Assembly (NCBI GenBank): GCA_913061075.1
Contig: CAJXSK010000002.1
Location: forward strand, 1-64,000
DNA length: 64,000 bases
Origin: an uncultured Piscirickettsiaceae bacterium
Lineage (GTDB): Bacteria; Pseudomonadota; Gammaproteobacteria; Methylococcales; Cycloclasticaceae
Direction: 5' to 3'
Shown piece by piece: positions 8,132 through 17,809 of the stretch. The translations under genes and the position numbers were made by a program. How positions within the stretch are numbered: position 1 is the first letter of the stretch; every line of letters starts with the position of its first letter. The notes beneath the pieces are model-generated. The model had not been told where the DNA came from. It ran no database searches and saw only the letters and a list, made by a program, of their open reading frames with translations.

Positions 8132-9916
8132 ATGCGAAGCCATTATTGCGGCGAAATAAACGAAGCTCATTTGGGTCAAGAAATTGAACTCTGTGGATGG
8201 GTACATAAAAGGCGTGACCATGGTGGTGTTATTTTTATTGACCTGCGTGATCGTGAAGGTATTGTGCAAGTTGTTTATGATCCGGATAGAGCGGAACCAT
8301 TTGCTATTGCGGAAAGCATTCGTAGTGAGTATGTTGTTAAGCTAAAAGGCCGCGTACGTGCGCGCCCAGAAGGCACTGTTAACGATAAAATGAAAACAGG
8401 CAAGGTTGAAGTGCTTGGTTTGGAATTAGAGGTGCTTAACAGTTCAGAAACACCACCCATTCAAGTGGATGGTGATATTGAAGTGAACGAAGAAACGCGG
8501 TTGCGCTATCGTTATATTGACCTTCGTCGCCCTGAAATGTTGGAAAAAATACGCTTGCGTCGTGATGTGACATTAAATTTGCGCCGTTTTTTAGAAGATG
8601 AAAATTTCTACGAAATTGAGACGCCTTTCTTAACAAAGGCAACGCCTGAAGGTGCGCGGGATTATTTAGTGCCGAGTCGTACGCATGAAAATAGTTTCTT
8701 TGCATTGCCTCAGTCCCCTCAGCTGTTTAAACAGTTGTTGATGATTGCTGGTATGGATCGTTATTACCAAGTCGTGCGCTGTTTCCGTGATGAAGATTTA
8801 CGGGCAGATCGCCAGCCAGAATTCACACAGCTTGATATTGAAACGTCGTTTTTAGACGAAACACAAATTATGGGCTTAATGGAAGGCATGATTCGTCGTC
8901 TATTTAACGAAGTAATTGATGTTCAATTACCTGAACAATTTCCGCAGATTACTTATGCTGATGCGATGCACCTATATGGCACTGATCGCCCCGATTTACG
9001 TAATCCATTAAAGCTAATGGATGTGGGTGATTTGATGGCGTCGGTTGAATTTAAAGTGTTCTCAGGCCCAGCAAATAGTGATGATGGACGAGTGGCAGCG
9101 TTGCGCGTGCCAGGTGCCGGCTCACTTAGCCGTAAAGTAATTGATGAGTACACTAAATTCGTAAGTATTTACGGCGCCAAAGGCTTGGCGTATATCAAAG
9201 TAAATGATCGAACTGCGGGTATAGAAGGGCTGCAGTCGCCGATTCTGAAATTCTTGCCAGATGATGTAGTAGAAAACATCATGCAACGGACAGGCGCTGA
9301 AACGGGCGATATTGTGTTCTTTGGCGCGGATAAAACGAAGATCGTTAATGAATCGCTCGGTGCGTTGCGAGATAAAATTGGTCAAGACAAGGGCTTGTTA
9401 GAAGGTAAATGGAAGCCAGTTTGGGTTATTGATTTCCCTATGTTTGATTGGGATGAAAAATCAAGCCGTTGGAATGCTATTCACCACCCATTTACAGCAC
9501 CTTCCTGCTCTGCTAATGAATTAAAAGCAAATACAGGCGGCGCATTATCGCGTGCCTATGATCTTGTTTTAAACGGTACGGAAGTGGGTGGCGGTTCTAT
9601 ACGTATTCATAAAACGGATATGCAGCAAGTCGTGTTTGACTTATTAGGAATGGATGCGGAAGAGTCACAAGAAAAATTTGGATTTTTACTCGACGCACTA
9701 AAGTATGGCTGCCCTCCACACGGCGGCATGGCGTTTGGTTTGGATCGCTTGGTAATGATTATGGCGGGTGCTTCAACTATTAGAGATGTAATGGCCTTCC
9801 CAAAAACCCAAACAGCCGCTTGCCCGTTAACATCAGCACCAGCCATGGTGAGTGATGGGCAATTAAAAGAGTTAGGCATTCGCTTAAGAAAGCCTCCACA
9901 ATTAGAAGCAGAATAG
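8132..9916 (+). CDS. aspS: aspartyl-tRNA synthetase
   Basis: A 594-residue class IIb synthetase of bacterial length. It shows an N-terminal OB-fold anticodon-binding domain ([27 protein letters not shown]), motif 2 ([21 protein letters not shown]), the bacterial GAD insertion in the middle, and motif 3 ([16 protein letters not shown]). It charges tRNA-Asp in the cytoplasm. The ATG is preceded by AAGGAATTAAT. Whether it is the discriminating or non-discriminating (Asp/Asn) form cannot be settled here; a search for asnS and gatCAB in the genome would decide. nadA follows after 8 bases. Confidence 0.97.
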   Translation: MRSHYCGEINEAHLGQEIELCGWVHKRRDHGGVIFIDLRDREGIVQVVYDPDRAEPFAIAESIRSEYVVKLKGRVRARPEGTVNDKMKTGKVEVLGLELEVLNSSETPPIQVDGDIEVNEETRLRYRYIDLRRPEMLEKIRLRRDVTLNLRRFLEDENFYEIETPFLTKATPEGARDYLVPSRTHENSFFALPQSPQLFKQLLMIAGMDRYYQVVRCFRDEDLRADRQPEFTQLDIETSFLDETQIMGLMEGMIRRLFNEVIDVQLPEQFPQITYADAMHLYGTDRPDLRNPLKLMDVGDLMASVEFKVFSGPANSDDGRVAALRVPGAGSLSRKVIDEYTKFVSIYGAKGLAYIKVNDRTAGIEGLQSPILKFLPDDVVENIMQRTGAETGDIVFFGADKTKIVNESLGALRDKIGQDKGLLEGKWKPVWVIDFPMFDWDEKSSRWNAIHHPFTAPSCSANELKANTGGALSRAYDLVLNGTEVGGGSIRIHKTDMQQVVFDLLGMDAEESQEKFGFLLDALKYGCPPHGGMAFGLDRLVMIMAGASTIRDVMAFPKTQTAACPLTSAPAMVSDGQLKELGIRLRKPPQLEAE

Positions 9917-9924
9917 GTAAATAT

Positions 9925-11025
9925 ATGTCTACATCAGCCCGTGCTATTCAAGATTACTCTTTATTAAGTGATGAAGAATGCGACCAACGTATTCTAAAAG
10001 CAAAGGAGAAGCTAGGTGACCGATGTGTGATATTAGGGCACCATTACCAGCGTAATGAAGTGTTTAAGCATGCTGATTACAGTGGGGACTCTTTAAAGCT
10101 GTCCCGCCATGCTGCTGATTCTAAAGCGGAATACATTGTATTTTGTGGTGTGCACTTTATGGCGGAAGTATCCGTTATTTTGTCGCGCCCAGACCAAGTG
10201 ACTATATTGCCGGATATGGCAGCGGGTTGCTCCATGGCAGACATGGCAAATTTAAAAAATGTAGAGCGCAGTTGGAAAGAATTAAATTCTGTGCTCAATG
10301 CGGATGAAGAAGTAACGCCTGTCACGTACATTAATTCAGCCGCCGACTTAAAAGCCTTTTGTGGCAGACACGAAGGTATCGTTTGTACATCATCTAATGC
10401 ACAACACGTGCTTAACTGGTGTTTTGAAAAACGCGAAAAGATTCTATTTTTCCCCGATGAGCATTTAGGTAGAAATACGGGTTACCGAATGGGTATTCCA
10501 TTAGATGAAATGGTGGTGTGGAATTTTAACCAACCAATGGGTGGCTTAACAAAAGAGCAAATTAACAACGCAAAACTCATTCTTTGGAAAGGGTTTTGTT
10601 CAGTTCATCAAATGTTTGAAGCAAGCCAAATTGACGACTTTAAAAAGCGTTATCCCGAAACGTTGGTTATCGCGCATCCAGAAGCCAACTTTGAAGTGTG
10701 TGAAAAAGCGGATTATGTGGGTTCTACTGAAATGATTCTAAAAACAGTAAAAGATGCTAAGCCCAATACTCGTTGGTTGGTAGCGACAGAACTTAATTTG
10801 GTGAATCGTTTAAAGGAAGAAGTTAAAGGCGAAGGCAAAGAAGTTCACTTTATGTCGCCGACTGTTAGCATGTGCTCAACCATGTTTAGAACTGACCCTC
10901 AGCACTTAGCGTGGGTAATGGAAAACCTTGCAAATGGTGTTGTGGTGAATCAAATCATTGTGTCTAAAGAAGATCAGTTAATGGCAAAGAAGGCGCTTAA
11001 TAATATGTTGAACTTAGCTATTTAA
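9925..11025 (+). CDS. nadA: quinolinate synthase
   Basis: A 366-residue iron-sulfur enzyme that condenses iminoaspartate with dihydroxyacetone phosphate to quinolinate in de novo NAD synthesis. The three conserved cluster-ligand cysteines appear in FCGVHFMAE, in IVCTSSNA and in SPTVSMCSTMF, and substrate motifs such as ILGHHYQ and HPEA are present. The ATG at 9925 follows AGGTAAATAT. It probably forms a transcription unit with aspS. The last 8 bases overlap the convergent membrane TPR gene. Confidence 0.96.
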   Translation: MSTSARAIQDYSLLSDEECDQRILKAKEKLGDRCVILGHHYQRNEVFKHADYSGDSLKLSRHAADSKAEYIVFCGVHFMAEVSVILSRPDQVTILPDMAAGCSMADMANLKNVERSWKELNSVLNADEEVTPVTYINSAADLKAFCGRHEGIVCTSSNAQHVLNWCFEKREKILFFPDEHLGRNTGYRMGIPLDEMVVWNFNQPMGGLTKEQINNAKLILWKGFCSVHQMFEASQIDDFKKRYPETLVIAHPEANFEVCEKADYVGSTEMILKTVKDAKPNTRWLVATELNLVNRLKEEVKGEGKEVHFMSPTVSMCSTMFRTDPQHLAWVMENLANGVVVNQIIVSKEDQLMAKKALNNMLNLAI

Positions 11026-12985
11026 CTAACGCTCCTTTTAGTGAATGTATTGAGGAGTTGTTCTCAATCTGTTGAATAGCCAGTTTAAGTTCATTAATAT
11101 GCCGGTCGAAATTAATTGTTAATGCTGGGTTAGTATTGGCATCTTCAATTTGAGCTAAGACAATACGAGCATTATCTGGTTGTTTAAGGGCTAAAAAAAT
11201 ATTCCCTGTTTCAAACAATGGGTTAAGAAACTCGTTATTTAGATGAAATGCTTGTTGGTGAGCATTAATGGCGCCGAGTGTATTGCCCGTTATTAAATAA
11301 GCTTTAGCTAAAAAGTACTGGTAAATAGAAGCTTGTTTCGACGCCCCCAAATTTTTTAGAATAATGTTAAGCCATGTAATGAAATAAGGCCTTAGAGGTT
11401 CAAACTCACTTTTTGATAAATGGGTGCTGATATGTGCAAAGGAAATTTGTGTTGATGTCGAAAATGGGTTGTTTTTAAGTTTCGTATTAATTTCGTTAAC
11501 TAGGGTGACATCAATAGGTTTTTTTAATAACACAGCTATCACCAAGCTGTTAATAGCATAGGAGCTTTCAGTCGGTAGTAATGTTCGTGCTGAGTTAATG
11601 GCTTCTTCAGCAACGCCATATTCTTGGTATTTGTAGGCGGTATTACTAAGCAGCGCTAACGTAGCGGGTGACTCTGGGTGGTGTGAGGCCTCGTAAGAGG
11701 CTAATGTATAGTCATTTTGCCACTGATATGCTCGGAACATGGTGGTTGCACCGAGTACGATAAAAAAGGCGCAGCAGGCGGCTGTATAAATACGCTTGTT
11801 AAATGATGGCCAGTGAATAAAAAACCCAACTAAAGCAATAATAATGCCTATTGATGCCAAGTGATTACGGTGCTCGTGCGCAATTTCTAATCCGAAAATA
11901 GTTGATTCTAATAAATGTGCAGTAAAGAAAAAAAGAATACCAAATGATACTAGGGGTTTGTTAACGCGCCAGCGAACGGCAAGAATTACTAAGCTAATAA
12001 TAAAAACAATGGATAGCAGTGTTGTCCATGGGTCTATTAAAGATGTGGATAGCTGAATATCATCGTGAAACAAGCCAAATGCATTGATGCGTGGTAAGAC
12101 GATAAGAGATATATAAAAAGTGATGATTCTTGATTCGGTCAGCACGCGTTCAATGAGTGTAAAAGAACGGCTGCTATAACCACCAGCAGCATAATCGAAG
12201 GCTAAAATTAAGATAGTGAAGGCGGAGAGCGCTAATAGGGTGTAAATGAACTTCTTTGCTCGAATGGGTAGAGTTGAGTAATTTGTCCAAGGGTTTTTAT
12301 CACTAAAGAACATCCATTCTATGAGGAATAGATATGCAGGAATAAGGAGGGCGTTTTCCTTACTAAAAATGGCTAATAAGAAACAAACAAAACTAGTAAT
12401 GTAAGTGAAGAAGTTCTTTATGGGGTGTTTATTAGCTATGTTTTGACGCGCTTTAATGTAAAAAATCAACGTCGCAAGTGCAAATAAGGTACTCAACGAA
12501 GTCATTCTTTGCACGATATACAATACGCTGGTTAAGTTAATTGGGTGTACTGCCCAAAGCATGGCAATAGAGAAGGCAAGATATGGAACGATTTTATCGT
12601 GAAGGTTGCTGTTCTTCACAATGACAGGCATTCGTAATAATTGCAGACTAAAAATAAATAGTAACCATGCGCAGGTTACCTGAATTAAAACGTTTGTTAA
12701 TTTAAATGCAAAATATTGATAACCATCAGCAAAATAATAATTGAGCGCAAAGCTCAACATAGCAACGGGGCGTTTTAAAGGGCCTGCCCTGCCAGATAAG
12801 GTAGCATCCGCTACCGTGGCCGGAGTTAACTCGGTAATTCTTATTTGTGTGTTTTCTTGTATGTTGCCGTGGTCATCAAATACAAAAGGCCCATGTATGC
12901 CCTGGTGATATACGGCTATAGTTGTAAGTGCTAAAGCAAGAAGAAAAAATGCTAAGTGCGCTTTAGATAGTGATGGAGGCATCAT
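11018..12985 (-). CDS. TMTC-like membrane protein with TPRs, candidate pilin glycosyltransferase
   Basis: A 655-residue protein with about ten to twelve transmembrane segments in the first 420 residues and a soluble TPR-like C-terminal region. Near the N-terminus is FVFDDHGNI, the acidic loop motif of GT-C glycosyltransferases of the TMTC/O-mannosyltransferase type, followed by GPLKRPVAMLSFALN, VHPINLTSVLYIVQRM and FSKENALLIP, which recur in bacterial members annotated as TPR or O-linked glycosyltransferase proteins. It lies directly after pilA on the same strand, beyond a terminator. The neighbourhood suggests transfer of a sugar to the pilin in the periplasm, but this is inference; the acceptor and the donor lipid are unknown. 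It overlaps nadA by 8 bases at its 3' end. Confidence 0.7.
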   Translation of the reverse strand: MMPPSLSKAHLAFFLLALALTTIAVYHQGIHGPFVFDDHGNIQENTQIRITELTPATVADATLSGRAGPLKRPVAMLSFALNYYFADGYQYFAFKLTNVLIQVTCAWLLFIFSLQLLRMPVIVKNSNLHDKIVPYLAFSIAMLWAVHPINLTSVLYIVQRMTSLSTLFALATLIFYIKARQNIANKHPIKNFFTYITSFVCFLLAIFSKENALLIPAYLFLIEWMFFSDKNPWTNYSTLPIRAKKFIYTLLALSAFTILILAFDYAAGGYSSRSFTLIERVLTESRIITFYISLIVLPRINAFGLFHDDIQLSTSLIDPWTTLLSIVFIISLVILAVRWRVNKPLVSFGILFFFTAHLLESTIFGLEIAHEHRNHLASIGIIIALVGFFIHWPSFNKRIYTAACCAFFIVLGATTMFRAYQWQNDYTLASYEASHHPESPATLALLSNTAYKYQEYGVAEEAINSARTLLPTESSYAINSLVIAVLLKKPIDVTLVNEINTKLKNNPFSTSTQISFAHISTHLSKSEFEPLRPYFITWLNIILKNLGASKQASIYQYFLAKAYLITGNTLGAINAHQQAFHLNNEFLNPLFETGNIFLALKQPDNARIVLAQIEDANTNPALTINFDRHINELKLAIQQIENNSSIHSLKGALVK

Positions 12986-13011
12986 ACGATTAGTATAGTA
13001 ATAGAAATAAA

Positions 13012-13037
13012 AAAGGCGGCCTTAAAGGCCGCCTTTT
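13012..13037 (-). terminator. terminator after pilA
   Basis: AAGGCGGCC and GGCCGCCTT arms with a 5-base loop, followed on the minus strand by TTTTTTATT. It separates pilA from the downstream glycosyltransferase-like gene. Confidence 0.85.
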
Positions 13038-13052
13038 ATTAATTGCTTAATA

Positions 13053-13502
13053 TTATGTTTTAGGTAGGTATTTTGATGGCATTGGTGTGCTGCCTGTACC
13101 TGAAATGGACCACCGTAGAGCCGAACCACCATTTGAATTAGGTGTCATTCTAAATGATGCGCCTGAAGCAGTTCCAAGTTCAGCTATGTCTCTAAGTTCA
13201 ACATCAATTAACCCAAGGCCTGTTACGGTGACAGTAGACACATATTTTGCGCTGTAAGCGGTAGGTGCGGAAATACCCAGTGTGCTAGCTCCGTTTGCAC
13301 CTGATAGCGTACCGTTTTCACTAAAATAAATATCAACGGCTGTTTTAGCAGCGCCTGACATTGATGCGCCTTCTGCAACCTTCGCTTTAATGGTGTAATC
13401 CTGGTAAGCAGGAATCGCTAGTGCAGCCAAAATACCGATAATGGCTACCACAATCATTAATTCGATTAGGGTAAAACCCTTTTGTACGTTATGTACGACG
13501 TT
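13053..13502 (-). CDS. pilA: type IV pilin (PilA-like) with out-of-frame leader
   Basis: The open frame reads ...[38 protein letters not shown], the prepilin cleavage site and N-terminal helix of a type IVa major pilin, ending in KYLPKT. In frame with this, the only codons between the upstream TGA (13505-13503) and the cleavage site are AAC GTC GTA CAT AAC GTA CAA AAG, none of which is a usual start. The nearby ATG (13506-13504) is in another frame and meets TAA after five codons (MKRRT). The ORF-track start at 13457 is inside the helix and could not yield a processed pilin. A 10-base insertion after ATGAAA would explain it, since its removal gives MKNVQKGF. Both cysteines of the usual C-terminal disulfide are absent (RWSI...KYLPKT). 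It follows pilR on the same strand and would be a pilus subunit if expressed. Confidence 0.8.
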   Translation of the reverse strand, partial: NVVHNVQKGFTLIELMIVVAIIGILAALAIPAYQDYTIKAKVAEGASMSGAAKTAVDIYFSENGTLSGANGASTLGISAPTAYSAKYVSTVTVTGLGLIDVELRDIAELGTASGASFRMTPNSNGGSALRWSISGTGSTPMPSKYLPKT

Positions 13503-13568
13503 TCATTTTTACGACGTACGCGCGATGAGTGTTTTTAGATTTGTTGCGTCACAAAGTGACCTTTTTTG

Positions 13569-14909
13569 TCAGTCGCCCAGATCAAGTTTCTTCAATCGAT
13601 AGCGTAACGCTCTAAATGTGATGCCTAGTTCTTTCGCAGCGGCAGTCTTGTTCCATTTGGTTTTTTCGAGCGCTTCTACAATGGCTTGTTTTTCTAGGGT
13701 ATCTAAATAGTCTTCCAGCTGAACGCTGTCAGTTGAGAAGGATTGTTCATGTAGATTTTGGGCGCCTTCAGGGAGGTGGATGTCGTTAGCTATGATGTCT
13801 GCCGTTTCACATAATGTAAGCGCCCTTTCTAATATATTCTCTAGTTCTCGAACATTCCCTGGGTAGGCGTATCCTTTTAACTTTTTAAGTGCTTCTTTGG
13901 AAGGCTCTTTGGCGTCTTCTTCAAAAGAAGCCGCGAGTTTTTCTAATATATGATTCGTTAATACGGGTATATCTTCTGTGCGGCTGCGTAAGCTAGGTAG
14001 TGGCAATTCAATGACATTGATTCTATAAAAAAGATCTTGTCTAAATTGTCCATCGTTAACTAAGTTAGATAAATTTTTATGTGTCGCACTTAAGATGCGC
14101 ACATCAATAGGAATTTCGCGATCACCACCAACCGGCCTAACGGATTTTTCTTGAATGGCGCGCAGTAGTTTGACTTGCATGTGAAGGGGTAGGTCTGCGA
14201 TTTCATCTAAAAATAATGTACCGCCATTAGCCGTTTGAAATAGCCCTTTTTTATCACTAACTGCGCCAGTAAAGCTGCCTTTTAAATGCCCAAATAATTC
14301 GCTCTCGAGCAATTCGCTGGGGATGGCGCCGCAGTTGATGGGAACGAAAGGTTTAGCGGCTCGTGGGCCTTTTTCATGAATGAGTTTGGCGACGAGTTCT
14401 TTACCCGTACCGGATTCGCCACTGATATAAACAGGCGCTTGGCTACGGGCCAGTTTGGCTATTTTTGCCCGTACTTGAGCGATTGGTACTGAGTCACCAA
14501 GTAGTTGGTTGCGACTGCGTCTATCGACAGGGGATACGGTATCATTGATTTTTATGGCTGAACTAACGAGGTTTTTTAATATTTTTAGATCAACCGGTTT
14601 AGAAACAAAATCAAACGCACCGAGTTTTAACGCATTGATGGCTGTTTCCATGCTGCCGTAGGCAGTAATAACTGCTGTAGGTAAAGAAGGGGAATATTTT
14701 TGAATATGCTCGACTAACTCTAAGCCATTGCCGTCCGGTAATTGCAGGTCTGTTAGGCAAATATCAAAGTCATTGTTCTTTAGTAATTTTTTTGCGTTTG
14801 AGAGGTCTTCTGCGGACTTGCTGTCTATCCCCATTCTAGATAGTGTGATTTCAAGCAACTCACGAATATCCGGTTCGTCGTCGACGATTAGTGCAAGAGG
14901 TTGGCTCAT
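13569..14909 (-). CDS. pilR: sigma54-dependent response regulator PilR
   Basis: A 446-residue NtrC-type activator. The receiver domain covers residues 1-120 (phospho-acceptor Asp in ICLTDLQLPDGNG; FVSKPVDL near 104), followed by an AAA+ domain with Walker A GESGTGKE, the sigma54-contacting loop in the GSFTGA form, Walker B GGTLFLDEIADL, and a C-terminal Fis-type helix-turn-helix (NKTAAAKELGITFRALRYRLKKL). Its neighbours pilS (4-base overlap, ATGA) and pilA identify it as the regulator of pilin transcription. Only about 60 bases lie between its stop and the pilin, and no clear -24/-12 sigma54 promoter (GG-N10-GC) was recognised in that gap. Confidence 0.92.
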   Translation of the reverse strand: MSQPLALIVDDEPDIRELLEITLSRMGIDSKSAEDLSNAKKLLKNNDFDICLTDLQLPDGNGLELVEHIQKYSPSLPTAVITAYGSMETAINALKLGAFDFVSKPVDLKILKNLVSSAIKINDTVSPVDRRSRNQLLGDSVPIAQVRAKIAKLARSQAPVYISGESGTGKELVAKLIHEKGPRAAKPFVPINCGAIPSELLESELFGHLKGSFTGAVSDKKGLFQTANGGTLFLDEIADLPLHMQVKLLRAIQEKSVRPVGGDREIPIDVRILSATHKNLSNLVNDGQFRQDLFYRINVIELPLPSLRSRTEDIPVLTNHILEKLAASFEEDAKEPSKEALKKLKGYAYPGNVRELENILERALTLCETADIIANDIHLPEGAQNLHEQSFSTDSVQLEDYLDTLEKQAIVEALEKTKWNKTAAAKELGITFRALRYRLKKLDLGD

Positions 14910-16543
14910 TGATGAAGGTTTTTGTTAGTTATAGTTAAGGTAAAACAACTACCGCCGTGCTGAGGCTGGTGATAGCTTAGCTTAGCATTATTAATCTCAG
15001 CCAGTTGGTTCGAAATGTATAGCCCAAGCCCGGTGCCAGTAGAGGAGGTTGTGTAGAAAGGGTCAAAGATCTTCTCGGCTATTGTTTTGTTAATTCCTGG
15101 GCCCTTGTCGCTAATAGCAATGGTGGTTTGTTGATTATTGGTTTTTTGTTCAATGGTGATGGTGATTGGTTCGCCAAAACTGGAACCATGTTTGAGAGCA
15201 TTGCTACAAAGGTTATTAAGAATCTGCTTTAAGTGGTTGCTGTCAAAATTAATAGAGAAGGCATTGCTAGGTAGGATTGTTGTAAAAGGTGGTATATCCA
15301 AGCCAAACTGTTCTTTAAACTCTTTTTCAAACTGTACTAGCCATTCTTCAATATTAATAGCTTCACTGTACGTTTGTTCTTGACGTGATAATTGCAAAAT
15401 ACTTTTAACAATACTATTAACACGGTCGCTATGGTTGTGAATAATGTCTAACAAACGTTTGTCGCCATCTTTAATATCTTCTGACTCTGATAACAATTGC
15501 CCTGCGTGACTGATGGCGCCTAAAGGGTTACGAATTTCATGTGCAATACTCGCGGTAAGATGCCCCAAAGAAGCGAGCTTGCCTTGCTGGATTTGTTGGT
15601 CAATGGCGGATAAATCATCGATAAAGATAATAAATGCAGGTTCACGGAGGTTGCTTAAAGCATTGAAGCGTAACTTTAGTCGTTGATGGTTTGATGTTGA
15701 GTTAAGAACGGCATTGTCTTTTTCAGAGTTTCTCAACCAACGGTTATATAAATGCCAGCATTCACTGGCCTCGGATGAAAGGGGGTTGCCCCAAGTTAAA
15801 GGTTTACCCAGAAACTCTGCAGCAGCTTCATTTGATAAGCGGACATTGTGATCAGCATCAACAACAATAATGCCGGATTGTAAGTGTTTAATGATATAGC
15901 TATTAAGTTGTTCAAGGTCGTAAATATCTTTGCCTTGTTGCTTGGCAATATCTTCTGATACTTCAACTCGTTTAGCCAGTACCATTGCGAGTAAAGCAAT
16001 GGCAAAGAAAGATGAGCTGAGGACGCCGGCATATGTGTAAGCTGTTGAAGCAAATGCGTGTGTGTAGGAGGCGTATGCCTGTTCACCGAGAACTGAAAAA
16101 GTTGCAAGGGCGGCAAATGCTAGGGTGCATTGCCCACCGGCTAGTAAACCGCCTGCAGCGACTGTGACGGCTAGTAGCACACCTATGCCACTGGTAATGC
16201 CACCAGAGCTATGCATGATAATTGTTAGAAGAAGAATTTCAGCAACAACCTTTAATTGAACTTGTGCTGCATAGCTAAGCGTGTTCTTTTTGAGAAAAAA
16301 CAGGCCGGCGATGGCCACTGCAACATAAAAAATACCCGTATTCAGAAAAAGAGATGGATTTAGTTGACCAAATAAGGAAGGGCCTTTTTTGCTGATAAAA
16401 AGCATTAAAAAAGCCGAGGATAATGTCAGCTGGTAGATATTGAAAACATTTAATGTTCCCCAAGCTTGAGAGGCAGGCAGGAAAAAGCCTTTGCCAAGCG
16501 GGCATGTTTTAATTTGTTTCGGATTGATTTCCTCTATGGCCAT
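14906..16543 (-). CDS. pilS: sensor histidine kinase PilS
   Basis: A 545-residue membrane kinase from ATG 16543. About six transmembrane segments occupy roughly residues 30-200 (including SSGGITSGIGVLLAVTVAAGG, typical of PilS), then a PAS-like region (IVVDADHNVRLSNEAAAEFLG), the phospho-acceptor motif HLTASIAHEIRNPLGAI, and HATPase N, G1 and G2 boxes (NNLCSNALKH, ISDKGPGI, TGTGLGLYI). It phosphorylates PilR. The ORF track extends to 16711, but that longer frame runs into sucC and adds an unlikely soluble leader. A TATAAT lies just upstream of the chosen ATG, so the 5' leader would be very short and the exact start is uncertain. Confidence 0.9.
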   Translation of the reverse strand: MAIEEINPKQIKTCPLGKGFFLPASQAWGTLNVFNIYQLTLSSAFLMLFISKKGPSLFGQLNPSLFLNTGIFYVAVAIAGLFFLKKNTLSYAAQVQLKVVAEILLLTIIMHSSGGITSGIGVLLAVTVAAGGLLAGGQCTLAFAALATFSVLGEQAYASYTHAFASTAYTYAGVLSSSFFAIALLAMVLAKRVEVSEDIAKQQGKDIYDLEQLNSYIIKHLQSGIIVVDADHNVRLSNEAAAEFLGKPLTWGNPLSSEASECWHLYNRWLRNSEKDNAVLNSTSNHQRLKLRFNALSNLREPAFIIFIDDLSAIDQQIQQGKLASLGHLTASIAHEIRNPLGAISHAGQLLSESEDIKDGDKRLLDIIHNHSDRVNSIVKSILQLSRQEQTYSEAINIEEWLVQFEKEFKEQFGLDIPPFTTILPSNAFSINFDSNHLKQILNNLCSNALKHGSSFGEPITITIEQKTNNQQTTIAISDKGPGINKTIAEKIFDPFYTTSSTGTGLGLYISNQLAEINNAKLSYHQPQHGGSCFTLTITNKNLHQ

Positions 16544-16635
16544 ACCAATATTATAGTGGTATGGCTGGTTTTTTTTGATATTTAGTTTACTATTAGGGTG
16601 GTTAAGGAACGTATTAAAAACACTAAGGAAACTAC

Positions 16636-17796
16636 ATGAATTTACATGAATACCAAGCAAAGCAAGTTTTTGCAGAATTTGGCGTGCCTGTTCCAATGGG
16701 TAAGCCTGCAAGATCGATTAAAGAAGCGGTGAACGCGGCAAAAGAGCTGGGTGGTGACCGTTGGGTTGTTAAGGCCCAAGTGCATGCCGGCGGGCGTGGT
16801 AAAGCTGGCGGCGTTAAGCTGTGTGATGGTTTTGCAGAAGTTGAAGAATTCAGCAAAAAATTATTGGGCTCTCGATTGGTCACTCCACAAACGGATGCTG
16901 AGGGTTTACCTATAGAAATCTTGATTGTGGAAGAAGTGAAGCCTATTGAAAGAGAGCTTTATTTAAGTGCTGTGGTCGACCGTGGTAGCAAGCGTATTAT
17001 GTTTATGGCGTCAGAAGCAGGCGGTATGGATATTGAAGAAGTGGCAGAAGAAACACCAGAAAAAATCCTACTGGCGGAAGTGGATCCTGTTGCAGGGTTG
17101 CAACCTTACCAAAGCCGTAATATGGCCTTTAAAATGGGCTTGAAAGGTGAGCAAGTGGGCCAGTTATTTAAAGTGATGAATGGCTTGTTAGATATGTTTA
17201 AAGCAAAAGACGCGAGCCAAGTTGAAATTAACCCATTAGTGGTTAACGGCGAAGGTGATCTTATGGCGCTCGATGCCAAAGTAAACCTAGATGATAACGC
17301 AGCTTATCGCCATCCGGACATGGTAGCGATGCGAGACCCGTCTCAAGAAGATGCAAAAGAACACGCAGCTCAACAGCACGACCTTAATTATATTACGCTA
17401 AACGGCAGCATTGGCTGCATGGTGAATGGCGCTGGTTTGGCAATGGCAACGATGGACCTTGTTAAGTTAGAAGGCGGCTTTCCAGCTAACTTTTTAGACG
17501 TAGGTGGGGGCGCAACTGCTGAGCGTGTTGCAGAAGCATTCAAGCTAATTTTATCGGATGATAAAGTAAAAGTAGTCTTAGTGAATATTTTTGGCGGTAT
17601 TGTTCGTTGTAATTTAATTGCTGACGGGATTATTCAGGCAGTTAAAGAAGTGGGTGTGAACGTCCCTGTCGTGGTTCGTTTAGAAGGTACGAATGCGGAC
17701 CAAGGTCGCCAAATCTTGAAAGATTCTGGTTTGGATATTATTGCTGCTGATGATTTAACACTGGCTGCAAAAGCTGCTGTTAAAGCAGCATCTTAA
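16636..17796 (+). CDS. sucC: succinyl-CoA ligase (ADP-forming) beta subunit
   Basis: A 386-residue TCA-cycle enzyme subunit with an N-terminal ATP-grasp domain ([37 protein letters not shown]) and a C-terminal CoA-ligase domain ([26 protein letters not shown]). It pairs with SucD, 13 bases downstream, to make ATP from succinyl-CoA. AAGGAAACTAC precedes the ATG. The divergent pilS start is about 90 bases away. No sucAB genes are upstream, unlike E. coli. Confidence 0.98.
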   Translation: MNLHEYQAKQVFAEFGVPVPMGKPARSIKEAVNAAKELGGDRWVVKAQVHAGGRGKAGGVKLCDGFAEVEEFSKKLLGSRLVTPQTDAEGLPIEILIVEEVKPIERELYLSAVVDRGSKRIMFMASEAGGMDIEEVAEETPEKILLAEVDPVAGLQPYQSRNMAFKMGLKGEQVGQLFKVMNGLLDMFKAKDASQVEINPLVVNGEGDLMALDAKVNLDDNAAYRHPDMVAMRDPSQEDAKEHAAQQHDLNYITLNGSIGCMVNGAGLAMATMDLVKLEGGFPANFLDVGGGATAERVAEAFKLILSDDKVKVVLVNIFGGIVRCNLIADGIIQAVKEVGVNVPVVVRLEGTNADQGRQILKDSGLDIIAADDLTLAAKAAVKAAS

Positions 17797-17809
17797 GTAG
17801 GGAAAAATA

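Noticed and set aside
13053-13457. ORF-track start of pilA at MIVVAIIG
   Set aside because: It begins inside the pilin helix, after the prepilin cleavage site, so it cannot be the true translation start.
13507-13568. sigma54 promoter between pilR and pilA
   Set aside because: Looked for GG-N10-GC with TGGCAC-N5-TTGCA character; nothing convincing was found in the short gap.
14906-16711. Long form of pilS reaching into sucC
   Set aside because: The extra 56 residues overlap the divergent sucC start and have no domain; ATG 16543 fits better.
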